Source: Rhizobium tibeticum (lineage in GTDB: Bacteria > Pseudomonadota > Alphaproteobacteria > Rhizobiales > Rhizobiaceae). From it: a stretch of 64,000 nucleotides of DNA. A program made the translations under genes and the position numbers. The first letter of the stretch is position 1, and each line of letters starts with the position of its first letter. The stretch covers positions 124,001-188,000 of the forward strand of contig NZ_FOCV01000008.1 in NCBI RefSeq assembly GCF_900110205.1. Reading direction: 5' to 3'. Positions 8,763-19,295 of this stretch are shown piece by piece. The notes under the pieces are model-generated. The model had not been told where the DNA came from. It made no database searches and saw only the letters and a program-made list of their open reading frames with translations.

Positions 8763-9173
8763 CTATTCTTCTTCAGTATCGCCTTGGTCGAGATCGCGCT
8801 GGACCTCGGGCGAGCGCAGCAACTCGTCGATCTTCTTGTAATTGTCGAAGCTCGTATCGTCGCGGAAGCGGACTTCCGGCATGTACTTCATCTGCCGAAG
8901 CTGCGGGCCGAGGCGACCGCGAATGTATTTCGCATTGCGGTTCAGCGCGCCGATAACGGCATCATGATCCGTCACGCCGAGCGGCGTCACAAACGCCGTC
9001 GCGATCTTCAGGTCGGGCGACATTCGGACTTCGGAGATGGAAATGACGGTCTTCTCGATCACGTCATCGCGCACTTCGCCGCGCTGCAGAACCTGCGTGA
9101 TGGCGGCGCGAACCTGCTCGCCTACGCGCAGCATGCGCTGCGAAGGTGCGGAGGTTGTTGGTCTTGTTGCCAT
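8763..9173 (-). CDS. rbfA: 30S ribosome-binding factor RbfA
   Basis: 136 residues of a KH-like cold-shock ribosome assembly factor that binds the 30S subunit near the 16S 5' helix. Typical segments are [20 protein letters not shown] and [19 protein letters not shown]. The ATG at 9173 is preferred over an upstream in-frame TTG at 9188 because a GAGG site (9183-9186) sits 9 bases before the ATG and overlaps the TTG. The C-terminus is acidic. Confidence 0.94.
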   Translation of the reverse strand: MATRPTTSAPSQRMLRVGEQVRAAITQVLQRGEVRDDVIEKTVISISEVRMSPDLKIATAFVTPLGVTDHDAVIGALNRNAKYIRGRLGPQLRQMKYMPEVRFRDDTSFDNYKKIDELLRSPEVQRDLDQGDTEEE

Positions 9174-9195
9174 TTTTCTTTGCCTCAAAAGGTTC

Positions 9196-9224
9196 GGGCG
9201 CCGGCCTCACATGATCCGGCGCCC
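9196..9224 (-). other. Strong stem-loop between infB and rbfA
   Basis: Perfect 9-bp stem gggcgccgg (9196-9204) / ccggcgccc (9216-9224) with an 11-base loop in the 75-bp infB-rbfA spacer. On the minus strand it is followed by only four Ts, so it may be a weak terminator or an mRNA-stabilising or processing hairpin. Confidence 0.5.
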
Positions 9225-9248
9225 GTCCAAATTTCCAATATCACACGA

Positions 9249-11987
9249 TCAGAGCGTACGGGTGATGTGCTCGACGCGGAAGCACTCGATCGTGTCGCCG
9301 GCGCGGATGTCTTCGTAGTTCTCGAAAGCCATACCGCATTCCTGGCCGGAATGCACTTCCGAGACTTCGTCCTTGAAGCGCTTGAGCGTCTTGAGCTTGC
9401 CTTCGTGGATGACGACGTTGTCGCGGATGAGGCGGACGCCGACGCCACGCTCGACCTTGCCTTCAGTGACGCGGCAGCCCGCGACCTTGCCGACCTTCGT
9501 GATGTTGAACACCTCGAGGATCTCGGCGTTGCCGAGGAAGGTTTCGCGGCGCTCCGGCGAGAGCAGACCCGACATCGCCGCCTTCACGTCATCCACGAGG
9601 TCGTAGATAATGTTGTAGTAGCGAATTTCGATGCCCTGACGTTCGGCCAGAGTGCGAGCCTGCGCGTTTGCACGGACGTTGAAGCCGATGATCGCGGCGC
9701 CCGATGCCTCGGCAAGCGAGATATCCGATTCCGTGACACCGCCGACGGCCGAGTGAACGATGCGGGCGCGGACTTCGTCCGTGCCGAGCTTTTCGAGAGC
9801 ACCGGCGATCGCTTCGATCGAACCCTGCACGTCGCCCTTGATGACCAGCGGGAACTCCTTGACTCCGGCGGACTGCAGCTGCGTCATCATCTGTTCCAGC
9901 GAGCCGCGCTGGCCAGAATGGCGGGCGGCAGCCTTGTCGCGGGCGAGACGCTGGCGGTATTCCGAGATCTCTCGAGCACGGCCTTCGTTTTCGACGACCG
10001 CGAACTTGTCACCCGCCTGCGGCGTGCCGGAGAGACCGAGCACCTCGACCGGCATGGCCGGCGGGGCTTCCTTGACGTGTTCGCCCTTGTCGGTGACGAG
10101 CGCGCGAACACGACCCCAGACATCGCCAGCGACGATGATCTGGCCGGGCTTCAGCGTGCCGTTCTGGACGAGAACCGTGGCAACCGAACCGCGGCCGCGG
10201 TCGAGCTGGGCTTCGATGACCGTACCTTCCGCCGTGCGGTTCGGATTGGCCTTGAGGTCGAGGATTTCGGACTGCAGCAGGATGGCTTCCAGCAGCTTGT
10301 CGAGGTTCAAGCCCGTCTTCGCCGAAACTTCGACGTCGAGAACTTCACCACCCATCGATTCCACGAAGACTTCGTGCTGCAGGAGCTGCGTACGAACCTT
10401 CTGCGGATCGGCGCTCGGCTTGTCGACCTTGTTGATCGCCACAATGATCGGAACACCGGCCGCCTTGGCATGGTTGATCGATTCAATCGTCTGCGGCATG
10501 ACGCTGTCGTCAGCTGCAACGACCAGGATCGCGATGTCGGTCGCCTGCGCACCGCGGGCACGCATTGCCGTGAAGGCGGCGTGGCCGGGGGTGTCGATGA
10601 AGGTGATCTTCTGACCGTTCTGTTCGACCTGGTAGGCGCCGATATGCTGCGTGATACCACCGGCTTCGCCGGCAACCACGTTGGCATGACGGATGGCGTC
10701 GAGCAACGAGGTCTTGCCGTGGTCGACGTGACCCATGATCGTCACAACCGGCGGACGCGAAACGCGATCGCCTTCCTGGTCGGCAACATTGAAGATGCCA
10801 AGCTCAACGTCGGATTCGGAGACACGCTTGACGGTATGGCCGAATTCGCCGGCAATGAGTTCCGCAAGGTCGGCATCGATGACGTCGCCCGGCTTCATCA
10901 TCTGGCCTTCCTTCATCAGGTACTTGATGACGTCGACCGCACGTTCGGACATGCGCTGCGACAGTTCCTGAATAGTGATGGTCTCAGGGAGAATGACTTC
11001 GCGAACAACCTTTTCGCGGGTTTCCTGCATCTGGCTGCGGCGGAATTTTTCCTGGCGTCGGCGCATGGCAGCCATAGAGCGACCGCGTGCCGTGCCGTCC
11101 TCGTCGACGCCGGCAGTGCCGATCGTCAGCTTGCCACGGCGACGTTCGTCGTCCGTCTTCGGACGTGTCGTGACCGGCTTTGCCGGCTCGGGGCGCACGA
11201 CGCGACCACGAGCGGGAACGCCACGGGGTGCCCCACGATCTTCTTCCTCGTTTTCACGGCGGCCGCGAACGGCCGGGGCAGCGACGCCGCCCGGGGCCGG
11301 ACGTGCCTGGGTCGGCGAAGCAGCCGCGTCTGGACGACGTACTGCCGGCGTGGCGGGCTGGACGCGGGGAGCGTCTGCCGGTGCAGCTGGTGCCTCTGCC
11401 ACTGCCGCGGCAGATGCGGTTGCGGCCGCGCGTACCGCTTCCTCCTCTGCACGCTGCTTGGCTTCTTCAGCTTCGGCAGCCTGACGCGCGGCGTCCTCTG
11501 CAGCACGGCGCTTTTCTTCCTCGGCGCGGCGAACGGCATCTTCGGCATCACGAACCTGCGCCATGGCAAGCGCGCGACGACGGGCGTCCATTTCTTCCGG
11601 AGACAGGTGGTTCAGGACAACCGGCCGCGGACGATCTTGAGGACGCGAAGATTGCGATGAAGGCTGCTGCGGACGCTGCTGCTGTCCACCCGGCTGATGG
11701 ATGCGCGGCTGTGGTACCTGCGGACCGCGCGCCTGAACCGGTGCCGCGGGTGCCGGAGAACGGGCGGGTTCGGCGGCGCGAAGAGGCGCTGCCGGCGCTG
11801 CAGATGTGATCGGGCGTTCGTCTTCCGGACGCATCGGACGCCGCTTTCGGGTCTCGACAACGACCGCCTTGGTGCGACCGCGGCCCATGTCCTGGCGCAC
11901 GGTGCCCTGGCTCATGCCCGACGGCTTCAGGGTCAGAGTCTTCTTGCCCGGTCCGTTCAGTGTCTTGTCGTCATTGCTATCGGTCAT
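9249..11987 (-). CDS. infB: Translation initiation factor IF-2
   Basis: 912 residues from ATG 11987 (GGAACG-type site upstream; homologues start [10 protein letters not shown]). It brings fMet-tRNA to the 30S P site and is a ribosome-dependent GTPase. There is a long, low-complexity Ala/Pro/Arg/Glu N-terminal half with a charged helical stretch rich in [12 protein letters not shown]. The IF-2 conserved helical segment follows ([18 protein letters not shown]), then the G domain with [16 protein letters not shown] and NKVDK, and the beta-barrel C domains. It lies fourth in the rimP-nusA-ylxR-infB order. Confidence 0.97.
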   Translation of the reverse strand: MTDSNDDKTLNGPGKKTLTLKPSGMSQGTVRQDMGRGRTKAVVVETRKRRPMRPEDERPITSAAPAAPLRAAEPARSPAPAAPVQARGPQVPQPRIHQPGGQQQRPQQPSSQSSRPQDRPRPVVLNHLSPEEMDARRRALAMAQVRDAEDAVRRAEEEKRRAAEDAARQAAEAEEAKQRAEEEAVRAAATASAAAVAEAPAAPADAPRVQPATPAVRRPDAAASPTQARPAPGGVAAPAVRGRRENEEEDRGAPRGVPARGRVVRPEPAKPVTTRPKTDDERRRGKLTIGTAGVDEDGTARGRSMAAMRRRQEKFRRSQMQETREKVVREVILPETITIQELSQRMSERAVDVIKYLMKEGQMMKPGDVIDADLAELIAGEFGHTVKRVSESDVELGIFNVADQEGDRVSRPPVVTIMGHVDHGKTSLLDAIRHANVVAGEAGGITQHIGAYQVEQNGQKITFIDTPGHAAFTAMRARGAQATDIAILVVAADDSVMPQTIESINHAKAAGVPIIVAINKVDKPSADPQKVRTQLLQHEVFVESMGGEVLDVEVSAKTGLNLDKLLEAILLQSEILDLKANPNRTAEGTVIEAQLDRGRGSVATVLVQNGTLKPGQIIVAGDVWGRVRALVTDKGEHVKEAPPAMPVEVLGLSGTPQAGDKFAVVENEGRAREISEYRQRLARDKAAARHSGQRGSLEQMMTQLQSAGVKEFPLVIKGDVQGSIEAIAGALEKLGTDEVRARIVHSAVGGVTESDISLAEASGAAIIGFNVRANAQARTLAERQGIEIRYYNIIYDLVDDVKAAMSGLLSPERRETFLGNAEILEVFNITKVGKVAGCRVTEGKVERGVGVRLIRDNVVIHEGKLKTLKRFKDEVSEVHSGQECGMAFENYEDIRAGDTIECFRVEHITRTL

Positions 11988-12087
11988 TCGTTCCCGTTCC
12001 TTCGGACAGGGAGCGATGACGTCATCAGGCCCTGTCAATCAAATATGTCGATCAATGATGTTGGGACCGGACAAGCCGGTGACCGTA

Positions 12088-12777
12088 TCATTGTTTTTGC
12101 CGGCCAGCGCCGCCCGCTGCCCGGGACTGACCGCCATTGCGGTACTGTTCGAGCATCTTTGCGCGCTTCACTACACCCTCACCCGCCTGCCCTGCAAGCA
12201 CTGCAGCATGGATAAAAGCGTTCTGGCCCATCAGGCCTTCCATTTCGCTCTCCGAGAAGAGACGGTAGGAAGGTATTTCCTCCTCGGTCTCCATTCCGAG
12301 GTGCCAGGCCTTGCGAGCCTGGTCGATTTTTCTCACGCCATCTTCGGCGGCATTCGTCGCGTGGAACACGGCAATCGCCGCTCCACTCCTGACTGCGGCG
12401 TCCACTTTCGCGGAGCCCGTAACGAACTGCCCCGCCTTGCGGGCCATGTTCATCATCTGCATCAACTGCTGTTCGAGCAGCGTCTCAACGGTTTGGCCGA
12501 GATCGGCTGCCGCCTTCACATCCGCTTTCAAAGCGCGGGCGAAGAGCTTCTTCGCCACCGCCTTGTCGACCAGCGAGCGATCGATCTTGACCCAACAGCC
12601 GCGTCCCGGAAGCTGGCGCTTCAGATCGGCGACCACAGTCCCATCGGGAGCGGCGACGAAGCGGATCAGCTCATCCGGCGATCCGCTTTCGCGCGTCACG
12701 ATGCACATGCGACCATTCACGTCATATCCTGCAAGATCGTCGTCCTCAGGAGAAACGGTCGGCTCCCGCGCGGACAT
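12088..12777 (-). CDS. YlxR-type RNA-binding protein (DUF448) with L7Ae-like C-terminal region
   Basis: 229 residues. The N-terminal half is the DUF448/YlxR domain (RMCIVTRE, IRFVAAPDG, GRGCWVKIDR), a small nucleic-acid-binding fold. The second half (MARKAGQFVTGSAKVDAAVRSG) resembles an L7Ae/L30e RNA-binding fold. The two-domain form is usual between nusA and infB in alphaproteobacteria. The start ATG overlaps the nusA stop by one base (TAATG), implying translational coupling. The precise role is unknown; YlxR is linked to RNase P and to transcription regulation in other bacteria. Confidence 0.85.
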   Translation of the reverse strand: MSAREPTVSPEDDDLAGYDVNGRMCIVTRESGSPDELIRFVAAPDGTVVADLKRQLPGRGCWVKIDRSLVDKAVAKKLFARALKADVKAAADLGQTVETLLEQQLMQMMNMARKAGQFVTGSAKVDAAVRSGAAIAVFHATNAAEDGVRKIDQARKAWHLGMETEEEIPSYRLFSESEMEGLMGQNAFIHAAVLAGQAGEGVVKRAKMLEQYRNGGQSRAAGGAGRQKQ

Positions 12778-14381
12778 TATACTTCCTGCTCGGCCTCGGG
12801 AGCTTCTTCAGCTTCCGCGTCCTTGGCGAGATCTTCTTCGGTGATCCACCCAGCCGCGAGGCGAGCCTGAACGACCATCTGCTCGGCTTCGACGCGCGAG
12901 ACGTCAAACTTGGAGAACAGCCCTTCGAACTTCTTGGTCTCACCGTTCTTGCGTTCGCTCCAGCCGACGAGATCGTCAGCGGCGCAGCCGGCGAAGTCCT
13001 CGATCGTCTTAATGCCGTCTTCGCCGAGCGCGACCATCATCTGAGCGGTTATGCCGTCGATCTGGCGCAGTTCGTCCGAAACGCCAAGCGCCTTGCGCTT
13101 TTCGTCCATTTCGGCCTCCAGGCGCTCCAGGTATTCGCGGGCGCGGGTCTGGATTTCCTGTGCCGTGTCTTCGTCGAAACCGTCGATCGAGGTGATTTCG
13201 TCGAGATCGACGTAAGCCAGCTCTTCGACGGCTGCGAAGCCTTCCGAGGCCAGTACCTGGCCGACCATCTCGTCAACGTCGAGCGAGTCCATGAAAAGAT
13301 TGGTACGCTCGTTGAATTCCTTCTGGCGGCGCTCGGATTCTTCGGCCTCCGTCATGATGTCGATGTCCCAGCCGGTCAGCTGCGACGCCAGGCGGACGTT
13401 CTGGCCGCGGCGGCCGATGGCCAGCGACAACTGCTCGTCCGGAACCACGACTTCGATGCGCTCTGCATCTTCGTCGAGAACGACCTTGGCCACTTCAGCC
13501 GGCTGCAGAGCGTTGACGACGAAGGTCGCTGGATCCTGCGACCACGGAATGATGTCGATCTTTTCGCCCTGAAGCTCGCCGACAACGGCCTGAACGCGCG
13601 AACCGCGCATACCGACGCAGGCGCCGACCGGATCGATCGAGCTGTCGTTCGAGATCACGGCAATCTTGGCGCGCGAACCCGGATCGCGGGCAACCGACTT
13701 CACCTGGATAATGCCGTCGTAGATTTCAGGCACTTCCATAGTGAACAGCTTCACCATGAACTGCGGATGCGTGCGCGACAGGAAGATCTGCGGGCCGCGC
13801 TGCTCTCTACGAACATCATATACGTAGGCGCGGACGCGATCGCCATAGCGGACGTTTTCGCGCGGGATCATTTCGTCGCGACGGATGATGCCTTCGCCAC
13901 GGCCGAGATCGACGATGACGTTGCCGTATTCGACGCGCTTGACGGTGCCGTTGACGATCTCGCCAACGCGATCCTTGAACTCGTCGAACTGGCGATCACG
14001 CTCGGCCTCGCGAACCTTCTGGACGATAACCTGCTTTGCGGACTGAGCCGCGATACGGCCGAAATCCATCGGCGGCAGCGGATCGGCGATGAAATCGCCA
14101 AGGGCTGCATCCGGGTTGCGGTCGCGGGCCAGCTCGAGCGGGATCTGGGTCGAATAGTCTTCGGCCTTGTCGACAACTTCGAGCAGGCGCTGAAGGCGGA
14201 TTTCGCCGGTCTTCGGGTTGATGTCGGCCCGAATGTTGGACTCAGTGCCGTAGCGAGAGCGCGCTGCCTTCTGGATCGCATCTGCCATTGCGGCAAGCAC
14301 GATCTCACGGTCGATGACCTTTTCGCGCGCCACTGCATCTGCGATCTGCAGAAGTTCGAGCCGGTTCGCACTGACTGCCAT
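12777..14381 (-). CDS. nusA: Transcription termination/antitermination factor NusA
   Basis: 534 residues from ATG 14381 (homologues begin [24 protein letters not shown] upstream). Domains in order are the RNAP-binding N-terminal domain, S1 ([19 protein letters not shown]), KH1 and KH2 ([17 protein letters not shown]), and C-terminal acidic helix-hairpin repeats ([19 protein letters not shown]). NusA modulates pausing, intrinsic termination and antitermination. In E. coli it regulates its own operon through leader terminators, which is relevant to the terminator found upstream of rimP here. Confidence 0.97.
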   Translation of the reverse strand: MAVSANRLELLQIADAVAREKVIDREIVLAAMADAIQKAARSRYGTESNIRADINPKTGEIRLQRLLEVVDKAEDYSTQIPLELARDRNPDAALGDFIADPLPPMDFGRIAAQSAKQVIVQKVREAERDRQFDEFKDRVGEIVNGTVKRVEYGNVIVDLGRGEGIIRRDEMIPRENVRYGDRVRAYVYDVRREQRGPQIFLSRTHPQFMVKLFTMEVPEIYDGIIQVKSVARDPGSRAKIAVISNDSSIDPVGACVGMRGSRVQAVVGELQGEKIDIIPWSQDPATFVVNALQPAEVAKVVLDEDAERIEVVVPDEQLSLAIGRRGQNVRLASQLTGWDIDIMTEAEESERRQKEFNERTNLFMDSLDVDEMVGQVLASEGFAAVEELAYVDLDEITSIDGFDEDTAQEIQTRAREYLERLEAEMDEKRKALGVSDELRQIDGITAQMMVALGEDGIKTIEDFAGCAADDLVGWSERKNGETKKFEGLFSKFDVSRVEAEQMVVQARLAAGWITEEDLAKDAEAEEAPEAEQEV

Positions 14382-14441
14382 TGTCTTTTCTCTCCGTCTA
14401 GGCGTCCGGGGTTCCCGTCCCTGGAGCCACAAGTTGATCGG

Positions 14442-15047
14442 TTATTCTTCGTCTTCCGCTTCGTTCTGGTTCGCGGCCTCTGCCTTCGCCAGCTTGTCGG
14501 CGCGCAGTGCATCACGGATCAGATCGTCGGTCAGAATGAGCTTTGCATCGGCGAGGGCCGTGAACGGAATAACGATATTCTGTTCTTCGTCCTCGGAAAC
14601 CTGGTCACGCTCGAGCGTGAAACCGTCGGCGTCGGTCGCAACGATCTTACCGCGGAAGCGCTTACGGTTGCCGACCATGATCGACGTTTCGCACTTCAGA
14701 AGATGTCCCTGCCAGCGCACAAAATCGGACTTCCGCACCATCGGGCGGTCAATACCCGGCGAAGACACTTCCAGATGATACTCTCTATCGATAGGATCTT
14801 CCACATCGAGAACCGGAGAAACGGCCATCGAGACCTCTTCGCAGCCTTCGACGTCCATCGTTCCATCGTTGCGCTCGGCCATGATCTGCATGGTGGCGCC
14901 GTTCTGGTTGAGCATGCGCACACGGACCAGACGGTAACCAAGGTCAACAAGCACGGGCTCGATAATGTCGGCAAGACGCTGGTCGAGACCAGTTTCCGTG
15001 ATGAGCCGCGGCTCAAGTTCATTGTCTGCTTTCGTCGGATCCGACAA
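14442..15047 (-). CDS. rimP: Ribosome maturation factor RimP
   Basis: 201 residues; acts in 30S subunit maturation. The family core [33 protein letters not shown] and a C-terminal SH3-like barrel are present. The start is assigned to TTG 15047 because AGGAG (15056-15060) lies 8 bases upstream and the product then begins [15 protein letters not shown] as homologues do. An upstream in-frame ATG at 15071 would place AGGAG inside the gene. First gene of the rimP-nusA-ylxR-infB-rbfA-truB transcript. Confidence 0.93.
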   Translation of the reverse strand: MSDPTKADNELEPRLITETGLDQRLADIIEPVLVDLGYRLVRVRMLNQNGATMQIMAERNDGTMDVEGCEEVSMAVSPVLDVEDPIDREYHLEVSSPGIDRPMVRKSDFVRWQGHLLKCETSIMVGNRKRFRGKIVATDADGFTLERDQVSEDEEQNIVIPFTALADAKLILTDDLIRDALRADKLAKAEAANQNEAEDEE

Positions 15048-15090
15048 GCGATGCGCTCCTAGCAATGTCATGCATTTTGGGTGATCGCGG

Positions 15091-15125
15091 TAATAAAAAA
15101 GAGCGGGTCCTTGCGGCCCACTCTT
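15091..15125 (-). terminator. Intrinsic terminator within the rimP leader (candidate attenuator)
   Basis: On the minus strand aagag(t)ggg (15125 downwards) pairs with ccc(g)ctctt (down to 15099), with one G-U pair, followed by TTTTTTATTA (15100-15091). It lies between the putative promoter (15152-15180) and the rimP start. Upstream sequence is a divergent gene, so it is not the end of a preceding minus-strand gene. Rfam describes an alphaproteobacterial rimP leader with a 3' intrinsic terminator; this fits that description. Confidence 0.65.
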
Positions 15126-15151
15126 CATCAATACGATCAAGATTTGAGAGC

Positions 15152-15180
15152 GATATAGGCCCGTTTTTACGAAATTGCAA
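15152..15180 (-). promoter_or_regulatory. Putative promoter of the rimP-nusA-infB operon
   Basis: On the minus strand TTGCAA (15175-15180) and TATATC (15152-15157) are separated by 17 bases. A start near 15145 would produce a leader of about 100 nt containing the terminator hairpin. Confidence 0.5.
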
Positions 15181-15273
15181 GCTCCATCGCTAACCTTCCC
15201 ATTGAGCTCCCGCGCTAGCCAGCGGCATCTTTCGCCATATATTGGCTCAGAGGGACCGACATCGGGAGGGATC

Positions 15274-16905
15274 GTGCCATACACTTCGTCGACACTGGCG
15301 CCGTTGCGGCACGAGACCTACCGGACGATCTGGTTTGCAAGCCTCGCTTCGAACTTCGGGGGGCTGATCCAGGCGGTTGGCGCTGCCTGGATGATGACAA
15401 CCATCACGGCATCGGAAAATATGGTCGCGCTGGTGCAGACATCGACGGCGCTGCCGATCATGCTCTTCTCGCTCGTATCGGGCGCCCTTGCCGACAGCTT
15501 CGACCGCCGCCGGGTGATGCTGACCGCGCAGTATTTCATGCTTGCGGTTTCGGCGCTGCTCAGCGTATCGGCCTACTTCAACTGGCTTTCGCCCTGGCTG
15601 CTCCTCTTCTTCACGTTCCTGATCGGCTGCGGTACTGCGTTGAACAATCCGTCGTGGCAGGCTTCGGTCGGCGACATGGTTCCACGCAGCGACCTGCCGG
15701 GCGCGGTCACGTTGAACAGCGTCGGCTTCAACATCACCCGCAGCGTTGGCCCCGCGATCGGCGGCGTTATCGTCGCTGCCGCCGGCGCAGCAGCGGCCTT
15801 TGCCGTCAACACGCTGAGCTACTTCGCACTGATCTATGCGCTCATTCGCTGGAAGCCGGCCCCCCCGGCCTCTACCCTGCCACGGGAAACGCTTGGCAGC
15901 GCAGTGTTTGCGGGCCTTCGCTATGTGTCAATGTCGCCCAACCTGCAGAAGGTGCTGCTGCGCGGGCTCATCTTCGGGATCAGCGCCAGCTCGATTCTCG
16001 CACTGCTGCCGATCGTGGCGATCGACCTCGTTGTCGGCGGCCCGTTGACCTACGGTCTCATGCTCGGCTCCTTCGGCATCGGTGCGATCGGCGGCGCGAT
16101 GCTGAATGATCAGCTGCGCGAACGCTTCTCCAGTGAAACGATCGTGCGGATTTCCTTCGCCGGCTTTGCGCTGAGCGCCGCGATTGCCTCTTTTAGCCCG
16201 ATTGCCGCACTGACCTGTGCCGGGCTGGTGATATCAGGGGCATGCTGGGTGCTGGCACTTTCGCTTTTCAACACGATCGTCCAGCTGTCGACGCCGCGCT
16301 GGGTCGTTGGTCGCGCTTTGTCGCTCTATCAGACGGTGACCTTCGGCGGCATCGCGGGCGGCAGCTGGCTATGGGGCGTGGCGGCCGATCGCTACGGCGT
16401 CTCGGATACCTTGTTGATCTCCGCCGTCGTCATGCTCTTCGGCATCGTCGTCGGGCTGCGCTTTGCCATGCCGGCCTTTGCCTCGCTCAATCTCGACCCG
16501 CTCAACCGCTTCATCGAGCCGGCGCTCGGCCTCGATATTACGCCGCGCAGCGGTCCGATCGTCGTCCAAATCGACTACGAAATCGCCGATGCGGATGTTC
16601 ACGAGTTCCTGGCACTGATGGGCGAGCGGCGGCGTATCAGAATTCGCGATGGCGCCCGCAATTGGGCGCTGATGCGCGATCTCGAAAAGCCGGGGCGATG
16701 GACGGAGACCTACCACACGCCGACCTGGGTCGAATACATCAGGCACAATCAGCGCCGAACGCAGGCCGATGCGGAAAACATCGAAAGGCTTCGGGCGCTT
16801 CACCACGGTGAACAACTGCCGCAGGTCCACCGGCTGATCGAACGCCAGGCCATTCCGCCCGACAGCGACGTCTTCTACAAGACACCGATCGATCTGCACC
16901 ATTGA
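15274..16905 (+). CDS. MFS exporter of the MFS_3 / transmembrane secretion effector type
   Basis: 543 residues from GTG 15274, chosen because CGGGAGGG lies 4-10 bases upstream; an earlier TTG has no such site. Residues about 10-420 hold some 12 hydrophobic segments, with the MFS loop [13 protein letters not shown] between helices 2 and 3. The last about 120 residues form a soluble basic domain ([20 protein letters not shown], then [18 protein letters not shown]), characteristic of this subfamily, related to EntS. It probably exports a small molecule by proton antiport, substrate unknown. Divergent from the rimP operon; the following GNAT gene starts 8 bp after its stop. Confidence 0.82.
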   Translation: MPYTSSTLAPLRHETYRTIWFASLASNFGGLIQAVGAAWMMTTITASENMVALVQTSTALPIMLFSLVSGALADSFDRRRVMLTAQYFMLAVSALLSVSAYFNWLSPWLLLFFTFLIGCGTALNNPSWQASVGDMVPRSDLPGAVTLNSVGFNITRSVGPAIGGVIVAAAGAAAAFAVNTLSYFALIYALIRWKPAPPASTLPRETLGSAVFAGLRYVSMSPNLQKVLLRGLIFGISASSILALLPIVAIDLVVGGPLTYGLMLGSFGIGAIGGAMLNDQLRERFSSETIVRISFAGFALSAAIASFSPIAALTCAGLVISGACWVLALSLFNTIVQLSTPRWVVGRALSLYQTVTFGGIAGGSWLWGVAADRYGVSDTLLISAVVMLFGIVVGLRFAMPAFASLNLDPLNRFIEPALGLDITPRSGPIVVQIDYEIADADVHEFLALMGERRRIRIRDGARNWALMRDLEKPGRWTETYHTPTWVEYIRHNQRRTQADAENIERLRALHHGEQLPQVHRLIERQAIPPDSDVFYKTPIDLHH

Positions 16906-16913
16906 GGCAAGAC

Positions 16914-17369
16914 ATGTATTCCTTTCGCCCCGCCCGTCCTTCCGATCTGACGGCAATCATCGGCCTGCTCTCTGATGATTATCTCGGAGCGCCCCGCGAG
17001 GTCATCTCGGATCCGCCAGATGCAAGGTATGTTACCGCATTCGAGGCAATCGAAGCCGATGCAAACCAACTGCTGGCCGTCGCGGTGGACGAGGACGATC
17101 GTGTCATCGGCTGCCTGCAGCTGACGTTTATTCCCGGCCTGTCCCGAACGGGCATGTGGCGCGGGCAGATCGAGAGCGTGCGTGTTGCCAGAGACGCGCG
17201 TGGCTTGGGCCTTGGCTCCGATTTCATCGAATGGGCAGTTGCGCGCTGCGCCGAACGCGGCTGTGGTCTGGTGCAATTGACGTCCGACAAATCGCGGAGG
17301 GATTCAATCCGCTTCTACGCGAAGCTGGGGTTCGTCGCGAGCCACGAGGGCTTGAAGCGCAACCTCTAG
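16914..17369 (+). CDS. GNAT-family N-acetyltransferase
   Basis: 151 residues. The acetyl-CoA-binding motif A is seen as VRVARDARGLGLGSDFIEWA, followed by motif B DSIRFYAKLGFVASHEGLK. ATG 16914 follows GAGG and lies just past the MFS stop, so the two genes are probably co-transcribed. The substrate is not evident; small-molecule or aminoglycoside-like amines are common for this family. Confidence 0.85.
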   Translation: MYSFRPARPSDLTAIIGLLSDDYLGAPREVISDPPDARYVTAFEAIEADANQLLAVAVDEDDRVIGCLQLTFIPGLSRTGMWRGQIESVRVARDARGLGLGSDFIEWAVARCAERGCGLVQLTSDKSRRDSIRFYAKLGFVASHEGLKRNL

Positions 17370-17371
17370 GC

Positions 17372-18625
17372 TTACTTCAACTTGCCGATCATCGTTGCCT
17401 CGGGATAGCAGGTCGGCTTCATGCCGTTCTTTTCCTGCCACTGGCCGATGGACCGGCGCGTCTTGTAGCCCGGCAGCCCGTCGGAGCCGCCGACATCGTA
17501 TCCCTTCTTCTCCAATGTCTTCTGCATGGCCGCGACGTCGGATCGCAGCATCTTGCCGACATCGCCCCATGCCCCTTGGAAGGCGCCGGAGCCGTACGCA
17601 ATGCGATCGGAGAGGTTGCCTATATAGAGCGCGTAAAGGTCGGAGTTGTTGTATTCCTTGATCACGTAGAAGTTCGGCGTGACGACGAATTCCGGCCCGT
17701 CGCGGCCGGCCGGTACAAGTATCATGCCGGATGCTTTGCCTTCGTCGGAAGGGAAGGCCTTGCCGGATATGCGCGCGATGCCGAGCGAGGCCCAGTGCGA
17801 TACGGGCTTGGCGAGATCCGGCCCTTCTTGCGCGCAGGAAACCTGATCGGGAATCGTCACTTCATATCCCCAGCCACGACCGCGCTGCCAGCCCTTCTGG
17901 ACCAGGAAATTGGCGATCGAGGCAAGCGTGTCGGGAACCGATGTCCAGATATTGGGGTGGCCGTCACCGTCGAAATCGACGGCATATTTTAGATAACTGG
18001 TCGGCATGAACTGCGGCTGGCCAAGCGCGCCCGCCGATGAGCCTTTGAATTCGGCTGGTGTCGCGTCGCCGCGATCGATGATGTGCAGGGCAGCGAGCAG
18101 TTCAGTGCGGAACATCTCCTTGCGTGTCGACATGAACGCCTTCGTCGCCAGCACCTCGATCGCCGAGTTGGGGATCTTGGCCGCCCCGAAACCCGTTTCG
18201 CGTCCCCAGACGGCAAGCACGATCGAACCGGGGACCCCGTAGGTTCTTTCGATCTTCTTCAGCGTCGAGGCATATTGTGATGCAAAACCGCGGCCGGTGC
18301 CACCCAGCCGCCTCAGCCGATCCTCGTTGAAATAGGGCGCCGGCGAGGAGAATTCAGCCTGCGTCTGCTTCTGTTGCTTCGGCGGCGGGAAGCCGGGAGG
18401 GGCAAGATCGGTGAGGCTCCAGTTGAGTTCGACGCCCGCGAAGGACGCGCGAAACGCCCGCTCCGAAATACCGTTCTTCTGCGCCTCCGGCCAGAGATCG
18501 GCCTGCACCCATCTTTCGAATTGCGCTTCGACATCAGCTTTCGATGCGGAAAGAACCGACGAGCATGACAGCGTCAGCAACGCCGCCGTTGCGATCAAGA
18601 GGCGGCCGAAAATGCTCCTGTTCAT
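17372..18625 (-). CDS. Lytic murein transglycosylase (MltB-type SLT_2) with peptidoglycan-binding domain
   Basis: 417 residues. A hydrophobic N-terminus (RLLIATAALLTLSCSSVLSA) directs export. The SLT_2 domain spans roughly 30-330, with the catalytic Glu143 in VWGRETGFGAAK and the MltB motif GALGQPQFMPTSYLKYAVD. A C-terminal PG_binding_1 domain follows (MQKTLEKKGYDVGGSDGLPG). The enzyme cleaves the MurNAc-GlcNAc bond to give 1,6-anhydro ends. Cys21 could be lipidated, but the preceding TLS is not a good lipobox. Converges on the GNAT gene. Confidence 0.9.
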   Translation of the reverse strand: MNRSIFGRLLIATAALLTLSCSSVLSASKADVEAQFERWVQADLWPEAQKNGISERAFRASFAGVELNWSLTDLAPPGFPPPKQQKQTQAEFSSPAPYFNEDRLRRLGGTGRGFASQYASTLKKIERTYGVPGSIVLAVWGRETGFGAAKIPNSAIEVLATKAFMSTRKEMFRTELLAALHIIDRGDATPAEFKGSSAGALGQPQFMPTSYLKYAVDFDGDGHPNIWTSVPDTLASIANFLVQKGWQRGRGWGYEVTIPDQVSCAQEGPDLAKPVSHWASLGIARISGKAFPSDEGKASGMILVPAGRDGPEFVVTPNFYVIKEYNNSDLYALYIGNLSDRIAYGSGAFQGAWGDVGKMLRSDVAAMQKTLEKKGYDVGGSDGLPGYKTRRSIGQWQEKNGMKPTCYPEATMIGKLK

Positions 18626-18633
18626 GCTTCCCC

Positions 18634-19239
18634 CTAGATTGCTGTACGTGCTCTGAGCGCCGCTTGCAGTGTTCCTTCGTCGAGATAGTCGAGCTCGCCG
18701 CCGACCGGGACGCCGTGGGCGAGGCGCGTGATCTTCACGTCGAGCCCGCTCAGCTGGTCGGTTATATAGTGTGCTGTCGTCTGCCCCTCGACGGTCGCAT
18801 TGACCGCAATGATTAGTTCGCGGATGCCGCCGGCGCTGGCGCGCTCGATCAGACCGCGAATGTTGAGGTCATCAGGCCCGACACCATCCAGCGGTGAGAG
18901 GGTGCCGCCGAGTACATGATAGGTCGCGTTCAAGGCGCCGGCACGCTCCAGCGCCCAGAGGTCAGAGACATCTTCGACGACGATGATGACGGATTGGTCG
19001 CGCCGGTCGTCCGTGCAGACCGTGCAGGGATCAACCGTATCGACATTGCCGCAATGCGAGCAGATCTTGACCTTGTCATAGGCCTCGCCCATCGCATTCG
19101 ACAAGGGGCCGAGCAGCTGGTCTTTCTTCTTGATGAGGTGCAGGGCAGCCCGGCGCGCGGACCGCGGACCGAGGCCGGGCACCTTCGCCAGAAGCTGAAT
19201 CAGTTTTTCGATCTCGGGGCCGGTGACTCGCTTTGCCAT
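18634..19239 (-). CDS. recR: Recombination mediator RecR
   Basis: 201 residues; with RecF/RecO it loads RecA on SSB-coated gaps. Present are an N-terminal helix-hairpin-helix ([17 protein letters not shown]), a four-cysteine zinc finger ([16 protein letters not shown]), a Toprim domain ([28 protein letters not shown]) and the C-terminal Walker-like end. Usually directly downstream of dnaX and ybaB; here several unrelated genes separate it from them. Confidence 0.96.
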   Translation of the reverse strand: MAKRVTGPEIEKLIQLLAKVPGLGPRSARRAALHLIKKKDQLLGPLSNAMGEAYDKVKICSHCGNVDTVDPCTVCTDDRRDQSVIIVVEDVSDLWALERAGALNATYHVLGGTLSPLDGVGPDDLNIRGLIERASAGGIRELIIAVNATVEGQTTAHYITDQLSGLDVKITRLAHGVPVGGELDYLDEGTLQAALRARTAI

Positions 19240-19295
19240 GAGGGGTTATTAGCCCATATGTTGTAAAAACGGAAACAGCTTGGGAGCGCCGCTCG

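Noticed and set aside
7761..11660. A 1299-codon open frame on the + strand opposite infB, rbfA and truB
   Set aside because: It is antisense to three well-recognised genes. Its composition follows from the codon bias of the minus-strand genes, and it has no domain of its own and no ribosome site.
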